Positions 8,616-17,382 are shown, numbered from the stretch's first letter. The stretch is 45,185 nucleotides of DNA from Nannocystis exedens (GCA_945861885.1 CAMAVR010000026.1:1-45185); one strand, 5' to 3'. Notes: generated by a model from the letters alone, not told the origin. Translations and numbers: made by a program.

Positions 8616-9566
8616 TTACGGGCGCTTTTCGACGATTTCGCGAGAGAATAGCTCATCCGACCGCGCAAACATCATGAGCCAGTCTTCGTTAGGCCCCCGA
8701 TCGAATTGCGACCGGTACTCGCCGATCGCTCTCATTTTGAGATCGCGGTCGTCTCGATTTGAGACATCACCGATTGGAATTCGAACGGGCGATGTCAAGA
8801 GCTCACGTTTGGCCGGCGGCAGGTCGGGCATCGGCGTGTCGGGCATCGGGGTGACCGCCGGGCACGGCTCCGTCATGCTTGCCCCGTTTGGCCAACATGG
8901 ACCAACGTGAACAAAAGCGCGCAAGACTTCGACGCGCTCGAGATGCGACTGGTCGAACGCGCGCCTGAAAAACTCATAGGTCATCGCGTGGTCACGATGA
9001 CCATCGTTCGGATGCGAAACGATGACGCGCCGCGGAGAAGTCCGGTCGAGAACCGCCGCAAGGTCGGACGTCAGGTTCGCCGACGTATATCGCGCGTGCT
9101 CCCCCGTGCGCGCCATATGCTCATCGACGCGAGCGGCTCCACGGTTGGCGTAAGTCGTGTCGCCCAGGTTGAACCCGCCATCTTCGCCTCGACGCATCAC
9201 GAGCCCGAGCGGCGCCTCGCCTAGCTTGCCTAGATAGCCATCTGGATAGCCCAAAAAAGTGATGTTCTCTTCGCCGACTCCGAGAAGCGCGAGCGCCCTA
9301 ACCGTTTCGGCTTCGCGCTCGTAGCCGTTGCGCTTCCAAGTGTAGTCGCCGTTGGTGACGACGACGACGCTCACTTTTTCTCCGTCGCGCACCGCCTTTG
9401 CGATCGCGCCGCCTGCCATCAGCACTTCATCGTCTGGATGCGGGGCGACGACGAGAAGGTCGACCGGGGCGTGCGACTGGGCCGCCGTTCGCGGTAACAC
9501 ACGAGACACTCCACACGCTGGCAGCAAAAAAGAAGCGACAAAAATAGCTCTAAACGCCCTGCGCAT
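8616..9566 (-). CDS. PIG-L (LmbE) family deacetylase, probable lipoprotein
   Basis: Zinc-dependent de-N-acetylase of the PIG-L/LmbE family, acting on N-acetylglucosamine-type groups in glycans, glycolipids or thiol cofactors. I start it at the ATG at 9566 (316 residues) because that gives a clean signal with lipobox LLPAC (Cys18). The frame extends upstream, but the extra 30 residues lie inside queE and look non-native. The zinc motif PHPDDE is at 42-47 and the second metal/catalytic motif SHPNDGHRDH at 184-193. The gene start overlaps the queE end by 17 bases. An exported deacetylase could act on the cell envelope or on the polymer made by the neighbouring glycosyltransferase. The substrate is not shown by the sequence. 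Confidence 0.88.
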   Translation of the reverse strand: MRRAFRAIFVASFLLPACGVSRVLPRTAAQSHAPVDLLVVAPHPDDEVLMAGGAIAKAVRDGEKVSVVVVTNGDYTWKRNGYEREAETVRALALLGVGEENITFLGYPDGYLGKLGEAPLGLVMRRGEDGGFNLGDTTYANRGAARVDEHMARTGEHARYTSANLTSDLAAVLDRTSPRRVIVSHPNDGHRDHAMTYEFFRRAFDQSHLERVEVLRAFVHVGPCWPNGASMTEPCPAVTPMPDTPMPDLPPAKRELLTSPVRIPIGDVSNRDDRDLKMRAIGEYRSQFDRGPNEDWLMMFARSDELFSREIVEKRP

Positions 9567-10206
9567 CGGCACTCCACACGTACTTGTGCATTTGAAGCTG
9601 AACGCGGACCGGCAGCTTGTCTTCGAGCACCCACGCAACGACATCGCGTGCCGCAAGCTTGCCGAACACCGTGCTCACCAGCAGATTCGGCGTTCGCTCG
9701 ACCAAGCGATGTTCGGAAATCACGCCGCGCATCCATTCGTAGTCGGTGCGATCGGCGAGCACGAATTTGATCTCGTCGCGCGGCGTGATGTGCTGCAAAT
9801 TCGACCAGCGCATCCGGTGCGACTCGTTCGAGCCTGGCGCTTTTAGGTCGACGATTTTATGCACGCGCGGGTCGACGTTTGCGATATCGGCCTCGCCGCT
9901 CGTCTCGACGAGCACTGTTTTTCCCGCGTCGCAGAGCTCGGTCATCAATTGGAAAACGGCCGGTTGAAGGAGCGGCTCACCGCCGGTCAGCTCGACAAGC
10001 GGCGTATCGAGCGCTAGCGCTTGCGCCAGCACGTCGGCTCGATCCATGCGCGTACCGCCGTAAAACGCCTGCGTCGTGTCGCACCAGCTGCAGCGTAAAT
10101 TGCAGCCCGTCGTCCGGACAAAAGTGCACCGCAGCCCGGCAAATGTCGATTCGCCTTGGATGCTTGCATAAATTTCGTGAATAACGAGATTGTCTTCTTT
10201 GGACAT
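9550..10206 (-). CDS. queE: 7-carboxy-7-deazaguanine synthase QueE
   Basis: Radical SAM enzyme that contracts the ring of 6-carboxytetrahydropterin to 7-carboxy-7-deazaguanine, the committed step towards queuosine (and other deazapurines). The 218-residue length is normal. The N-terminus IHEIYASIQGES is the family signature and binds substrate. The cluster motif CNLRCSWC gives Cys35, Cys39 and Cys42, followed by DTTQAFYGG. ELTGGEPLLQ is the GGEP motif that contacts SAM. No queC, queD or queF is nearby, so the pathway partners must be elsewhere. It diverges from the radical SAM/DUF2344 gene with only 38 bp between starts. Confidence 0.95.
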   Translation of the reverse strand: MSKEDNLVIHEIYASIQGESTFAGLRCTFVRTTGCNLRCSWCDTTQAFYGGTRMDRADVLAQALALDTPLVELTGGEPLLQPAVFQLMTELCDAGKTVLVETSGEADIANVDPRVHKIVDLKAPGSNESHRMRWSNLQHITPRDEIKFVLADRTDYEWMRGVISEHRLVERTPNLLVSTVFGKLAARDVVAWVLEDKLPVRVQLQMHKYVWSADAQGV

Positions 10207-10244
10207 CGCGACGCCGGTAGCTCACCTTAGCGGAACCACGCCAT

Positions 10245-13130
10245 ATGCAAGTCGATTCCCGTCCGACAACCGGCCACCCTTACGCCGCTTTTATGCACCT
10301 GGTTCTCAAACCGGCTCGCTACCTTGGCGGCGAGTTTGGCGCGAAGCCAAAAAGCTGGTCTGCCGTAAGCACGCGCGTCTGCCTCGCTTTTCCCGATGTT
10401 TATGACATCGGAATGAGCCATCTCGGCTACAAAATTCTCTACAAAATTTTCAACGACGACCCGGCGATGCTCGCAGAGCGCTGTTACACGCCGTGGATCG
10501 ACATGGAGCGAGAACTACGGGCGCGTTCGCTCCCGCTCATTTCACTCGAGTCGGCTCGGCCGCTCTCCGACTTCGACGTGGTCGGCTTTTCGCTCCAGTT
10601 TGAGCTCACTTACAGCAATATTTTGACGATGCTTGACCTCGGCGGCATCCCGCTCCGGTCGGCCGATCGCAGCGACAGCGATCCGCTTGTGATCGCGGGC
10701 GGCCCGAGCGCGACGCACCCAGAGCCGATGGCGCCGTTTTTCGACGCGATTCTCATCGGCGACGGCGAAGAGCGGTTCCCCGAAGTGGCGCGCTTATGGG
10801 CTAAAATGCGGGCCGATGGCGCTTCCCGAGGCGAGCGGCTGCTTGCGATTGCGAAGCTCGAAGGGGTCTATGTCCCGTCGCTGTACGAAGCGCTCACCGA
10901 CGAGACAACGGGGTTTGAAGTTGTCACGCGGTCACTCGCCGAGGGGCTCTCGCTGCCGATTCGCCGCGCTCATGTTGCCGACATCAATCGATTTCCGTTC
11001 CCCGATGACGGGCCGATCGGCGGGCCAGAAGCGATTTTCGATCGCATGTCGATCGAAGTGGCGCGCGGCTGCACCGAAGGGTGCCGCTTTTGCCAAGCGG
11101 GGATGATCTATCGCCCGGTGCGCGAGCGCGACCCGGAAGAGATTGTAAAAACGGTCGTCGCTGCGGTGAAAAACTCGGGCTACGACGAAGTGAGTCTCAC
11201 GTCGCTATCGACCGCCGACTATTCGTGCATCGCGCCGCTGATCAAAAAAGTGGTCGACAAGCTAACGCCCGAACGCGTGTCGCTCAGCGTGTCGTCGCTG
11301 CGCGCGTATGGGCTCGAAGAGAACGTTCTCGACGACATTCAGGGCGTCCGCGCCGCAGGGCTCACATTCGCGCCTGAAGCTGGCAGCCAACGCATGCGCG
11401 ATGTCGTCAACAAAAACGTCACCGAAGAGCAGCTAATGACAACGGCCGAGCGGGTATTTTCTCGCGCATGGTCGACGATGAAGCTCTATTTTATGATCGG
11501 CCTTCCTACGGAAGAAGAGTTTGATGTTCGCGAGATCGCGCGCGTGGGCGGGAGAGCGCGTAGTGTCGGCGAACGGGTGAAACGCGAGCTTGGCGTCGGC
11601 GGCGCGCCGAAAGTCACCGTTAGCGTGTCGACACATGTTCCGAAACCGCACACGCCGTTTCAGTGGTGTGCGATGGATTCGCAAGGTCAAGTTCGTCAGA
11701 AGCAGGCGTGGCTTCGCGAAGAGGCGCGCCTTTGCCGCGTCGATTTGCGCACGCACGATAGCGACTCGTCGTGGCTTGAAGGAGTGCTCGCGCGCGGCGA
11801 TCGAAAGCTCGCGAACGTGATCGAGCGCGCTTACCGAGCCGGCGCGCGCTTCGACTCGTGGGACGAGCTGAAAAATCCGGCGATCTGGCTCGACGCATTT
11901 GCGGCAGAAAGCATCGACATTTCGGCCTATTTAGGCACAATTCCTGTGACCGCGCGTCTCCCGTGGGATCACATCGACGTCGGCCTCGCCGACGGTTTTC
12001 TCGCGAAAGAGTACCGCAAAGCTCTCAAAGATCGCTTGTCGCCACCATGCGGAAAAGCAGTCGGGATGTTTGTGCATCACACGAACTTGCAAGAGGCCGA
12101 TGCCGATCGACGGAAGCTCGTTTGTTACGACTGCGGCGTCGCGTGCGATCTTGGTGCGATGCGCGATGAACGGCTTCTCTACTTGCGCAAACTCGGGGCC
12201 GATACGCCACGTGCCGCTTCTCCCGCGCCGGTGGTTCGACCGAAAGGGCGCGCGGCGCCGCCGGTTAGAGCGTTGTCGGTTGACGCGCCGGTGCATCGCT
12301 ATCGATTCGCGTTCACCAAAGTTGGTGCATCGGCGTTTCTTTCGCATCTCGATGTCATTCGCGCACTGCCGCGCGCGTTTCGCCGACTCGAACTTCCGGT
12401 CGCTTACAGCCGCGGCTTTCATCCGATGCCCGACATGATATTCGGCCCGGCGCTGTCGCTCGGTGTATCGAGCCTGTGCGAAATGGTCGACATAAAAATC
12501 GCCGCTCAATTTGAGCCGTCGTCGGTGCTGGCCGAACTCTCGCGTTCATCGCCAGATGGGTTCGATTTTACGTCGGCGGTGGCGCTTGAAAGCAGCGACG
12601 TCGCGCTCTCAAAAACGATCGACACCGCTCGCTATGCCGTGGCGATTTCGAAGAGCACGCTCGCCTCGTTCGGCGGTGAAGAGTGGCTTCAAAAGCGCGC
12701 CGATGAGATGCGAAACTCTTCGACACTTCGCGTGATGAGGCGGATCGACGGCGTCGGCAAATGGGTCGACGTGAAAGAGTATCTGCGGCGAATCGAAGTC
12801 GGTTCATCGATTGCCGAGGCGGCGATTGCGCGCGCCGGGGTTGTTGGCAATGTTGTAGCGCTACTCGTCGACATCGAAATTCGTCCAACAGGATCGGCCA
12901 AAATTTCGGAAGTGCTTGAAGTGATCGAAGGGGCCCGGGAGGGGGACGAGCGCGCGCTCGCATACCGCGCAGTGAGGTCGGAGCTTGGGCTCTGGAACGA
13001 CGGCGAGATCATCGCGCCGACCGACACATCGCGATTGCCAAAAAAAGATTGCTACTCAACAGGGCGCGATGCCGCTGCGATCTCCGTTGCGGCGGCTCCG
13101 ATGCCTGGCTCGCCGTCGGAGCCTGCATAG
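10245..13130 (+). CDS. TIGR03960-type radical SAM protein fused to DUF2344
   Basis: Large two-part protein (961 residues) of a conserved bacterial family whose function is still unclear. The N-terminal half begins with the B12-binding-like region (CLAFPDVYDIGMSHLGYKIL). The radical SAM core follows, with cluster cysteines 276, 280 and 283 in RGCTEGCRFC. A Cys pair in VCYDCGVAC ends this part. After a Pro/Ala linker, a DUF2344 (TIGR03936) domain runs from about residue 683, recognisable by FLSHLDVIRALPRAFRR and YSRGFHPMPD. The two parts are separate genes in some bacteria and one polypeptide here. In other genomes these genes often lie near rng, rplU and rpmA, which are not here. ATG 10293 is an alternative start close to the usual family N-terminus. 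Its last 79 bases overlap the convergent glycine-rich gene. Confidence 0.9.
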   Translation: MQVDSRPTTGHPYAAFMHLVLKPARYLGGEFGAKPKSWSAVSTRVCLAFPDVYDIGMSHLGYKILYKIFNDDPAMLAERCYTPWIDMERELRARSLPLISLESARPLSDFDVVGFSLQFELTYSNILTMLDLGGIPLRSADRSDSDPLVIAGGPSATHPEPMAPFFDAILIGDGEERFPEVARLWAKMRADGASRGERLLAIAKLEGVYVPSLYEALTDETTGFEVVTRSLAEGLSLPIRRAHVADINRFPFPDDGPIGGPEAIFDRMSIEVARGCTEGCRFCQAGMIYRPVRERDPEEIVKTVVAAVKNSGYDEVSLTSLSTADYSCIAPLIKKVVDKLTPERVSLSVSSLRAYGLEENVLDDIQGVRAAGLTFAPEAGSQRMRDVVNKNVTEEQLMTTAERVFSRAWSTMKLYFMIGLPTEEEFDVREIARVGGRARSVGERVKRELGVGGAPKVTVSVSTHVPKPHTPFQWCAMDSQGQVRQKQAWLREEARLCRVDLRTHDSDSSWLEGVLARGDRKLANVIERAYRAGARFDSWDELKNPAIWLDAFAAESIDISAYLGTIPVTARLPWDHIDVGLADGFLAKEYRKALKDRLSPPCGKAVGMFVHHTNLQEADADRRKLVCYDCGVACDLGAMRDERLLYLRKLGADTPRAASPAPVVRPKGRAAPPVRALSVDAPVHRYRFAFTKVGASAFLSHLDVIRALPRAFRRLELPVAYSRGFHPMPDMIFGPALSLGVSSLCEMVDIKIAAQFEPSSVLAELSRSSPDGFDFTSAVALESSDVALSKTIDTARYAVAISKSTLASFGGEEWLQKRADEMRNSSTLRVMRRIDGVGKWVDVKEYLRRIEVGSSIAEAAIARAGVVGNVVALLVDIEIRPTGSAKISEVLEVIEGAREGDERALAYRAVRSELGLWNDGEIIAPTDTSRLPKKDCYSTGRDAAAISVAAAPMPGSPSEPA

Positions 13131-14668
13131 CCCCAATTCGTTGCATTTTGCCCCGCTTCACCGGCCGCTCCGCCTCGCCCACCCGGGCCGCTCGGACCGA
13201 CATTCACGCCGCCGACCGTTTTTGCGCCGACGATCTGAACGCCGTCGATCTTTGGCCCTTTTGCTGAGAATGCGACGCCTAGCGATGCGCCGCCACCTCC
13301 ACCATCGCCGCCATTTCCGCCAGCACCCGCGCCGCCTTCGCCCCCGCCGCAGCCTGCACCCGAACTGCCACCACCGGCGGCGCCCGCTTGACCGCTTTGA
13401 CCGCTGCCACCTTTTCCGCCCCGCCCGGCGGCCGATGCTGTGAGCGCCGAATGCTCAATCACGATGTCGGACGCGATGCTCGCCAATGCGACGCTCGAAC
13501 CGCCACCTTGCCCTGCTTGGCCGCCACCACCGCCACAGCCGCCGCAGCCGCCGCCACCGCCACCAGCCGGCGCAACACCGACGCTTCCGCCACCCCCTCC
13601 GCCACCTTGGCCGGTCATCCCGGGCGCACCGTCACGCCCCGGCGTCCACTGAATTGAAGTCAATGTGAAGACCATTCGCGGAGCGCCGGCGATCGGTGGA
13701 GATGGAGCCGCTGCGCATGCTCCTGCAAAGCCCGGAGTGCATGTCACGGGGCGCCCGCCATCGAGCGCGCCGCTTCGTGCCCCTCCTTCGCCCCCCGCCC
13801 CTTCCCATGGTTGGGCGCCGATCACCGCCACTTCGCCATCAGCCCCCGCTACACCTTTATCGACCGCACCGTTCCCACCATGGCCGCCTGTCGATTGCCC
13901 ACCCCATGTGCACTCGCATGTTCGCGCTTCACCGCCGGTCTTACCGATCGCCCCATTGCCACGACGCCCATCGTCGGTTAGCGGCCAGCTGCCGATGCTG
14001 TCGGCACCCGATGCACCGTCGCGCGCAGCGCCTGCTTTGATCCCCACACGGCGGAAGACGACGCCTATCGACCCTTCAACCCACACAGCGATGCTTGAGC
14101 CGCCTACTTTTTGTGCGTCGAGCGCTTCGAATTCGATGTCTTCGGCGACCATTCCGACTTTCAACTTCTCGACGCGAAGCGCCGGGCCCTCCTTCGGTCG
14201 CACGCGTGGGCGGCTCCCGGTGTAGACCCACACGCCGCCATCGCACGAGAGGCCGCCTCGCAGTTCAACGCCATCGGTCGATTCAGAGATTGATACGCCC
14301 GCTTCGTACAGCCCTTCGCACAAATAGATTCGCTTGGCTTTGCGCCGGATCGCCGCATCGATTGTTTTTAGCGGAGCCGCTTGTGTCCCCGCCGCGTCGT
14401 CGCGCCCATCGGACGTCGACACGAATGTCCCTCCCCCGTCCGATCCTAAAATGCAATCGGCGTTGGTTGGCCAGTCGTGCGCATCGCATGACGGGGTCGA
14501 TGGGAGTGCGCCGGGCGGTGTCGGCCCGGTCGGGTCACGCATGTCTCGCGTCGGCCCTTTTGTGCAGGTTGCGTCAAATTCGCACGGAGCGGCAGCGAGG
14601 CCGCATGCGCCGACGACAATCGGAATTGCCGCCCATGACACCCCCCGCAACCGACCCAATCCGTGCAT
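13052..14668 (-). CDS. Glycine-rich PGRS-like lipoprotein
   Basis: Probably a surface lipoprotein of about 538 residues. The ATG at 14668 has GGAGG ten bases upstream and gives a signal ending in VVGAC (Cys22). Longer starts up to 14728 would overlap the TPR gene. The first third has an APLKTIDAAIRR ... IYLCEGLYEAGV block like the start of DUF1565-type right-handed beta-helix proteins. From about residue 215 the chain is dominated by Gly/Ala stretches (GGGGGGSVGV and GGCGGCGGGGGQ, among others), resembling PGRS repeats, with several Cys. Similar proteins are frequent in myxobacteria, but no function is established. It is the last gene of a three-gene minus-strand group. Its 3' end overlaps the opposite radical SAM gene by 79 bases. 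Confidence 0.75.
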   Translation of the reverse strand: MHGLGRLRGVSWAAIPIVVGACGLAAAPCEFDATCTKGPTRDMRDPTGPTPPGALPSTPSCDAHDWPTNADCILGSDGGGTFVSTSDGRDDAAGTQAAPLKTIDAAIRRKAKRIYLCEGLYEAGVSISESTDGVELRGGLSCDGGVWVYTGSRPRVRPKEGPALRVEKLKVGMVAEDIEFEALDAQKVGGSSIAVWVEGSIGVVFRRVGIKAGAARDGASGADSIGSWPLTDDGRRGNGAIGKTGGEARTCECTWGGQSTGGHGGNGAVDKGVAGADGEVAVIGAQPWEGAGGEGGARSGALDGGRPVTCTPGFAGACAAAPSPPIAGAPRMVFTLTSIQWTPGRDGAPGMTGQGGGGGGGSVGVAPAGGGGGGCGGCGGGGGQAGQGGGSSVALASIASDIVIEHSALTASAAGRGGKGGSGQSGQAGAAGGGSSGAGCGGGEGGAGAGGNGGDGGGGGASLGVAFSAKGPKIDGVQIVGAKTVGGVNVGPSGPGGRGGAAGEAGQNATNWGYAGSDGEPGIGAAATEIAAASRPVE

Positions 14669-14711
14669 TGCCAAAAGCCCTCCAGCGTTCATCGAGCACT
14701 GCGAGCGCCGC

Positions 14712-15698
14712 TCAAAAACAGCCACCAAGTTCGACCGAAACGTTACTAAAAGCGACTCGCGGCACCAAAGTCACCGCCGTTTTACCACCGTTTGATGTCG
14801 GCCAGGCAAACCATGTTGCTACGCTCGCCGCCAAAAGCGCCCCACCCGCGGCAAAACTGCCGATCGCAAGCATGCCGTTTCGATCGTGGGCCGAGCGCTG
14901 ATCGTGCAGCTGCATGCATGTCGATGAGGTGTCGCCTGGAGCGCACCATGAGCCTTGCGGAATTTTGCTGCGCAGGGCGGCGGCTCGATCGTTGATCGTC
15001 CCGACGTTCGACATAAAAAAAATACCGAGCCCAGTTGCCAGCAGCGACGCTGCACCCAAACTGCCCACCGTCACTGTCCGCGCTGTCCACCATTGGCTCG
15101 CATCGGATGGCGATTGCGCTAGGACGGGCGACACGGCGGGCGGCTCTGAAACTTTGGTTACGGACCGCTCCGGCGCCGGTTCGACTTGCTTCACGCTCTC
15201 ACCAACGCCCGAACTCGCAACGGCGCTTTGTTGACTCGGCGCAGGCTCGACAGGAACGTCGAGCTTGTCGGGCGCTGCGATCGGTGAGGCAACGGCTGCC
15301 GGTGCTTTAGCTGACTGAGCGGCTATTTGCGGCAAGTACCGCGTGGTTGCTTGGCGCTTCCGCTCGGCGTTGGCATCGGGATGGGCCAAGTATTTTTGAA
15401 AGTGATCGGCCGACTCGGCGAAGAGCCCCTGCTTAAATTCGACGACCGCCAAGTTCCATAAAATCTCTGCGCTCGGCGTCATTACGTACGCCTGCATGAA
15501 CTTCAACTGCGCTGTTCCGTAATCTTTCGTGGCGACGAGCCGTAGCCCCTCTTGAAATCGATGGCGCGACTCTTCAACGACGGCGCCCGATTCCGCGGAA
15601 GATGTTCGCGAAAAAGCAACCGCGGCTAGGCACGAAAAAATCGCCATCCGCGTAGTTCGGTTGAGGCAAATGGATCGCATGGCCGCGCGTCGCTTCAT
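14712..15698 (-). CDS. TPR-containing exported protein with two membrane helices
   Basis: A 328-residue protein of a layout common in myxobacteria, without known function. It has an N-terminal signal (about 1-36), then tetratricopeptide-like helices (about 42-110; QEGLRLVATKDYGTAQLKF and AEILWNLAVVEFKQG), then an Ala/Pro/Ser-rich linker. Two hydrophobic segments follow: TVGSLGAASLLATGLGIFFM near 210-230 and GMLAIGSFAAGGALLAASVA near 275-298. Between them is a short loop with two cysteines (WCAPGDTSSTC). The TPR part would face the periplasm and bind partner proteins. It starts nine bases after the end of the upstream gene, with GCGGAA before the ATG, so the two are probably one operon. Confidence 0.78.
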   Translation of the reverse strand: MKRRAAMRSICLNRTTRMAIFSCLAAVAFSRTSSAESGAVVEESRHRFQEGLRLVATKDYGTAQLKFMQAYVMTPSAEILWNLAVVEFKQGLFAESADHFQKYLAHPDANAERKRQATTRYLPQIAAQSAKAPAAVASPIAAPDKLDVPVEPAPSQQSAVASSGVGESVKQVEPAPERSVTKVSEPPAVSPVLAQSPSDASQWWTARTVTVGSLGAASLLATGLGIFFMSNVGTINDRAAALRSKIPQGSWCAPGDTSSTCMQLHDQRSAHDRNGMLAIGSFAAGGALLAASVATWFAWPTSNGGKTAVTLVPRVAFSNVSVELGGCF

Positions 15699-15707
15699 TT
15701 CCGCTGG

Positions 15708-16292
15708 TTAGAGCACATTTTTTACTTTTTTGGGGGCCTGCGGCGCCGGGCGGGAACGAAATGTCGTTTCGAATTCATCTGATATGCGCGTTGTTCGCGT
15801 GGCGCGCCTTGCGGCGCTGAGGGCGGGGGCTTGCCCCCCGCCGCCACCTGTTGCGCGCGGCGGGGGACTAGCCCCCGCCCTACCAGACGCCGCCGATTCG
15901 AGATGCGCCGACCCTGGTTGCGATGAGAGGGCGGCGTCGTTACTTGCCGCTGGATGCGGTTGAGCGGCGACCGGTAGCGACAGACGGATCGTCACAGTTC
16001 CAATGAGAACGACCGATGCGGCTGCGACGAGGAGGATGTCGCGTCGAACTCCACGCCGGCCGCGCGTGCGGACGGTCGTCGACATCACGCGCTCGGCAAT
16101 GAGCGACGACGAAAATAGAACCGGCGGCTGAGAGAGAACTTTTGGATTTGGCGGCGGTGGAGCGATCGCTTCCGAACCGTAGGCGGCAAACGCATCGCCG
16201 CTCGTCTCACGCCTGAGCGTAGGCGCGCGCGTCGGCAATTGAGCTGCATTTAAAAACCCCTCAATGAACTCTGGAAATTGTGTCGCCATCAA
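15708..16292 (-). CDS. Hypothetical single-helix membrane protein
   Basis: A 194-residue protein that I cannot assign to a family. The N-terminal 80 residues are cytosolic and Pro-rich (IAPPPPNPK). A basic patch (RTRGRRGVRR) precedes one membrane helix (DILLVAAASVVLIGTVTI, about 86-103). The rest would be periplasmic, rich in Ala/Ser/Pro, and ends in a basic tail. The stretch PPPRATGGGGGQAPALSAAR is encoded by a pair of inverted REP-like hairpins that seem to have landed in the gene. Residues there probably carry no conserved function. It is the first gene of the minus group and diverges from the FHA gene. It could be an anti-sigma-like or kinase-linked membrane protein, but nothing in the sequence proves it. 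Confidence 0.65.
   Translation of the reverse strand: MMATQFPEFIEGFLNAAQLPTRAPTLRRETSGDAFAAYGSEAIAPPPPNPKVLSQPPVLFSSSLIAERVMSTTVRTRGRRGVRRDILLVAAASVVLIGTVTIRLSLPVAAQPHPAASNDAALSSQPGSAHLESAASGRAGASPPPRATGGGGGQAPALSAARRATRTTRISDEFETTFRSRPAPQAPKKVKNVL
15819..15883. repeat. Inverted pair of REP-like hairpins (REPIN-like)
   Basis: Two GC-rich hairpins face each other. The left one is GGCGGGGG, loop CTTG, then CCCCCCGCC (about 15822-15842). The right one is GGCGGGGG, loop ACTAG, then CCCCCGCC (about 15859-15879). The reverse complement of the right unit (TAGGGCGGGGGCTAG...) matches the left unit (GAGGGCGGGGGCTTG...) closely, so these are two copies of one element in inverted orientation separated by about 15 bases. 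This is the layout of REPIN or BIME elements mobilised by RAYT transposases. It lies in frame inside the coding region of the one-helix membrane protein. No RAYT gene is in the window. Confidence 0.65.
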
Positions 16293-16391
16293 GACCGCCG
16301 ATCATCTCGCTCCAACACTTGACCCGACACCCTCTTTCGCGAGAAACGGCGTTGAGCGCAACCGCTGCGCGCTGCCCGATCGAGTTCTGCC

Positions 16392-17336
16392 GTGACACCA
16401 TCTTTTTGCATCAAGCTCACGATTCCCACTAAGCCTTGCCGATCGCGGGGCCAGATGCGATCGCCACGTGTCGACGACGTTCGTCGATTCGATTCACTTC
16501 CGATCCGAATCGGGCGCGCGTCGGGCGCGCTCCGCGGTGAAAGTGCGGGTGCCGATTGCATTGTGCGCCATGAGAGCGTCAGTGGGCATCACGCGACAAT
16601 TCGTTGGTCGCGCACCGCCGAGCAATTGGTGCTTGTCGACGAAGGGGGGCGAAACGGTACTTACGTCGGCGGGGTGAAGTTGAAGAGAGGCCGAGAGCGC
16701 GCGATTTCACGCGGCGATTGGGTTCAAATTGGGGCGGTGTGGATCTGCATCGACGCGATTGATGAGCGCGTTTGTGGCGAAGCGCCGCAGTCAACGCGTG
16801 AAATGGCGTTCAATCAACTCGACGAGGAGATCGCCAGTTTGCGCCGCTGCGTAAGGCTTCGCGCCGTAGAGGGCGCGGCGATTGGAGAGCGCTCGCCAGA
16901 GCTTGTCGACGGAGAGACGCTTCGTGTAGGGCGCGCCCCCGAATGCGGATGGTCAATCGCAGATGAAGCGATGTCACGGCAACAGATCGAAGTGACCCGG
17001 CGCGGCGATGCGATTTGGGCTCGCGCACTCGCATCGAAAACGCGCGTCATGCTCGGCGACGTTGAAGTTCCAACCGATCGCGAAGTTCATTGGCCACAAG
17101 GAATGATGCTTCGCAGCGGAACATCTGTGTTCGCGGTCGATCGCGCAACCGAACGCGCGCTCGGTCGCGCACCGCATGTCGAGGCCGCACGTAATTTTGA
17201 ACTTGAACCGTCAAAGAGTTTTGCGCCTCGGACACATTCTCGCCATTGGTTACCGAACGACATGGCTCTTCTCGCGGCCGGCGCCACCACGATTTTTGCC
17301 GGCATTTTGGCTGTTTGGTGGGTTTTTGTCCCGTAA
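16392..17336 (+). CDS. Double-FHA-domain protein with C-terminal membrane helix
   Basis: A 314-residue protein with two forkhead-associated domains, modules that bind phosphothreonine peptides. The first FHA domain (about 30-120) shows RIGRASGA, SVSGHHATI and GGRNGTYVGG, the canonical phosphopeptide-binding loops. The second (about 165-250) is more divergent: LRVGRAPECGW and MSRQQIEV are kept, but the NGT-type loop is weak. A single helix (MALLAAGATTIFAGILAVWW, about 289-308) ends the protein, so it is tail-anchored with the FHA domains in the cytosol. The start is GTG at 16392. It precedes a Ser/Thr kinase gene by 46 bp, a common pairing, and probably reads that kinase's phosphorylation marks. 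Confidence 0.82.
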   Translation: MTPSFCIKLTIPTKPCRSRGQMRSPRVDDVRRFDSLPIRIGRASGALRGESAGADCIVRHESVSGHHATIRWSRTAEQLVLVDEGGRNGTYVGGVKLKRGRERAISRGDWVQIGAVWICIDAIDERVCGEAPQSTREMAFNQLDEEIASLRRCVRLRAVEGAAIGERSPELVDGETLRVGRAPECGWSIADEAMSRQQIEVTRRGDAIWARALASKTRVMLGDVEVPTDREVHWPQGMMLRSGTSVFAVDRATERALGRAPHVEAARNFELEPSKSFAPRTHSRHWLPNDMALLAAGATTIFAGILAVWWVFVP

Positions 17337-17382
17337 TGCTGCCGCGCGCGATCGGCAGTGCGCGAGAGCGTGCGAAGCTGCT

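Noticed and set aside
13665..14901. Plus-strand Pro/Arg-rich frames (186 and 268 codons) opposite the glycine-rich gene
   Set aside because: Poly-Pro/Arg is what antisense of Gly/Ala-rich codons gives. The minus frame has the signal peptide and ribosome site.
16289..16561. 90-codon minus-strand frame at the start of the FHA gene
   Set aside because: It is opposite the FHA N-terminal domain and has no features of its own.
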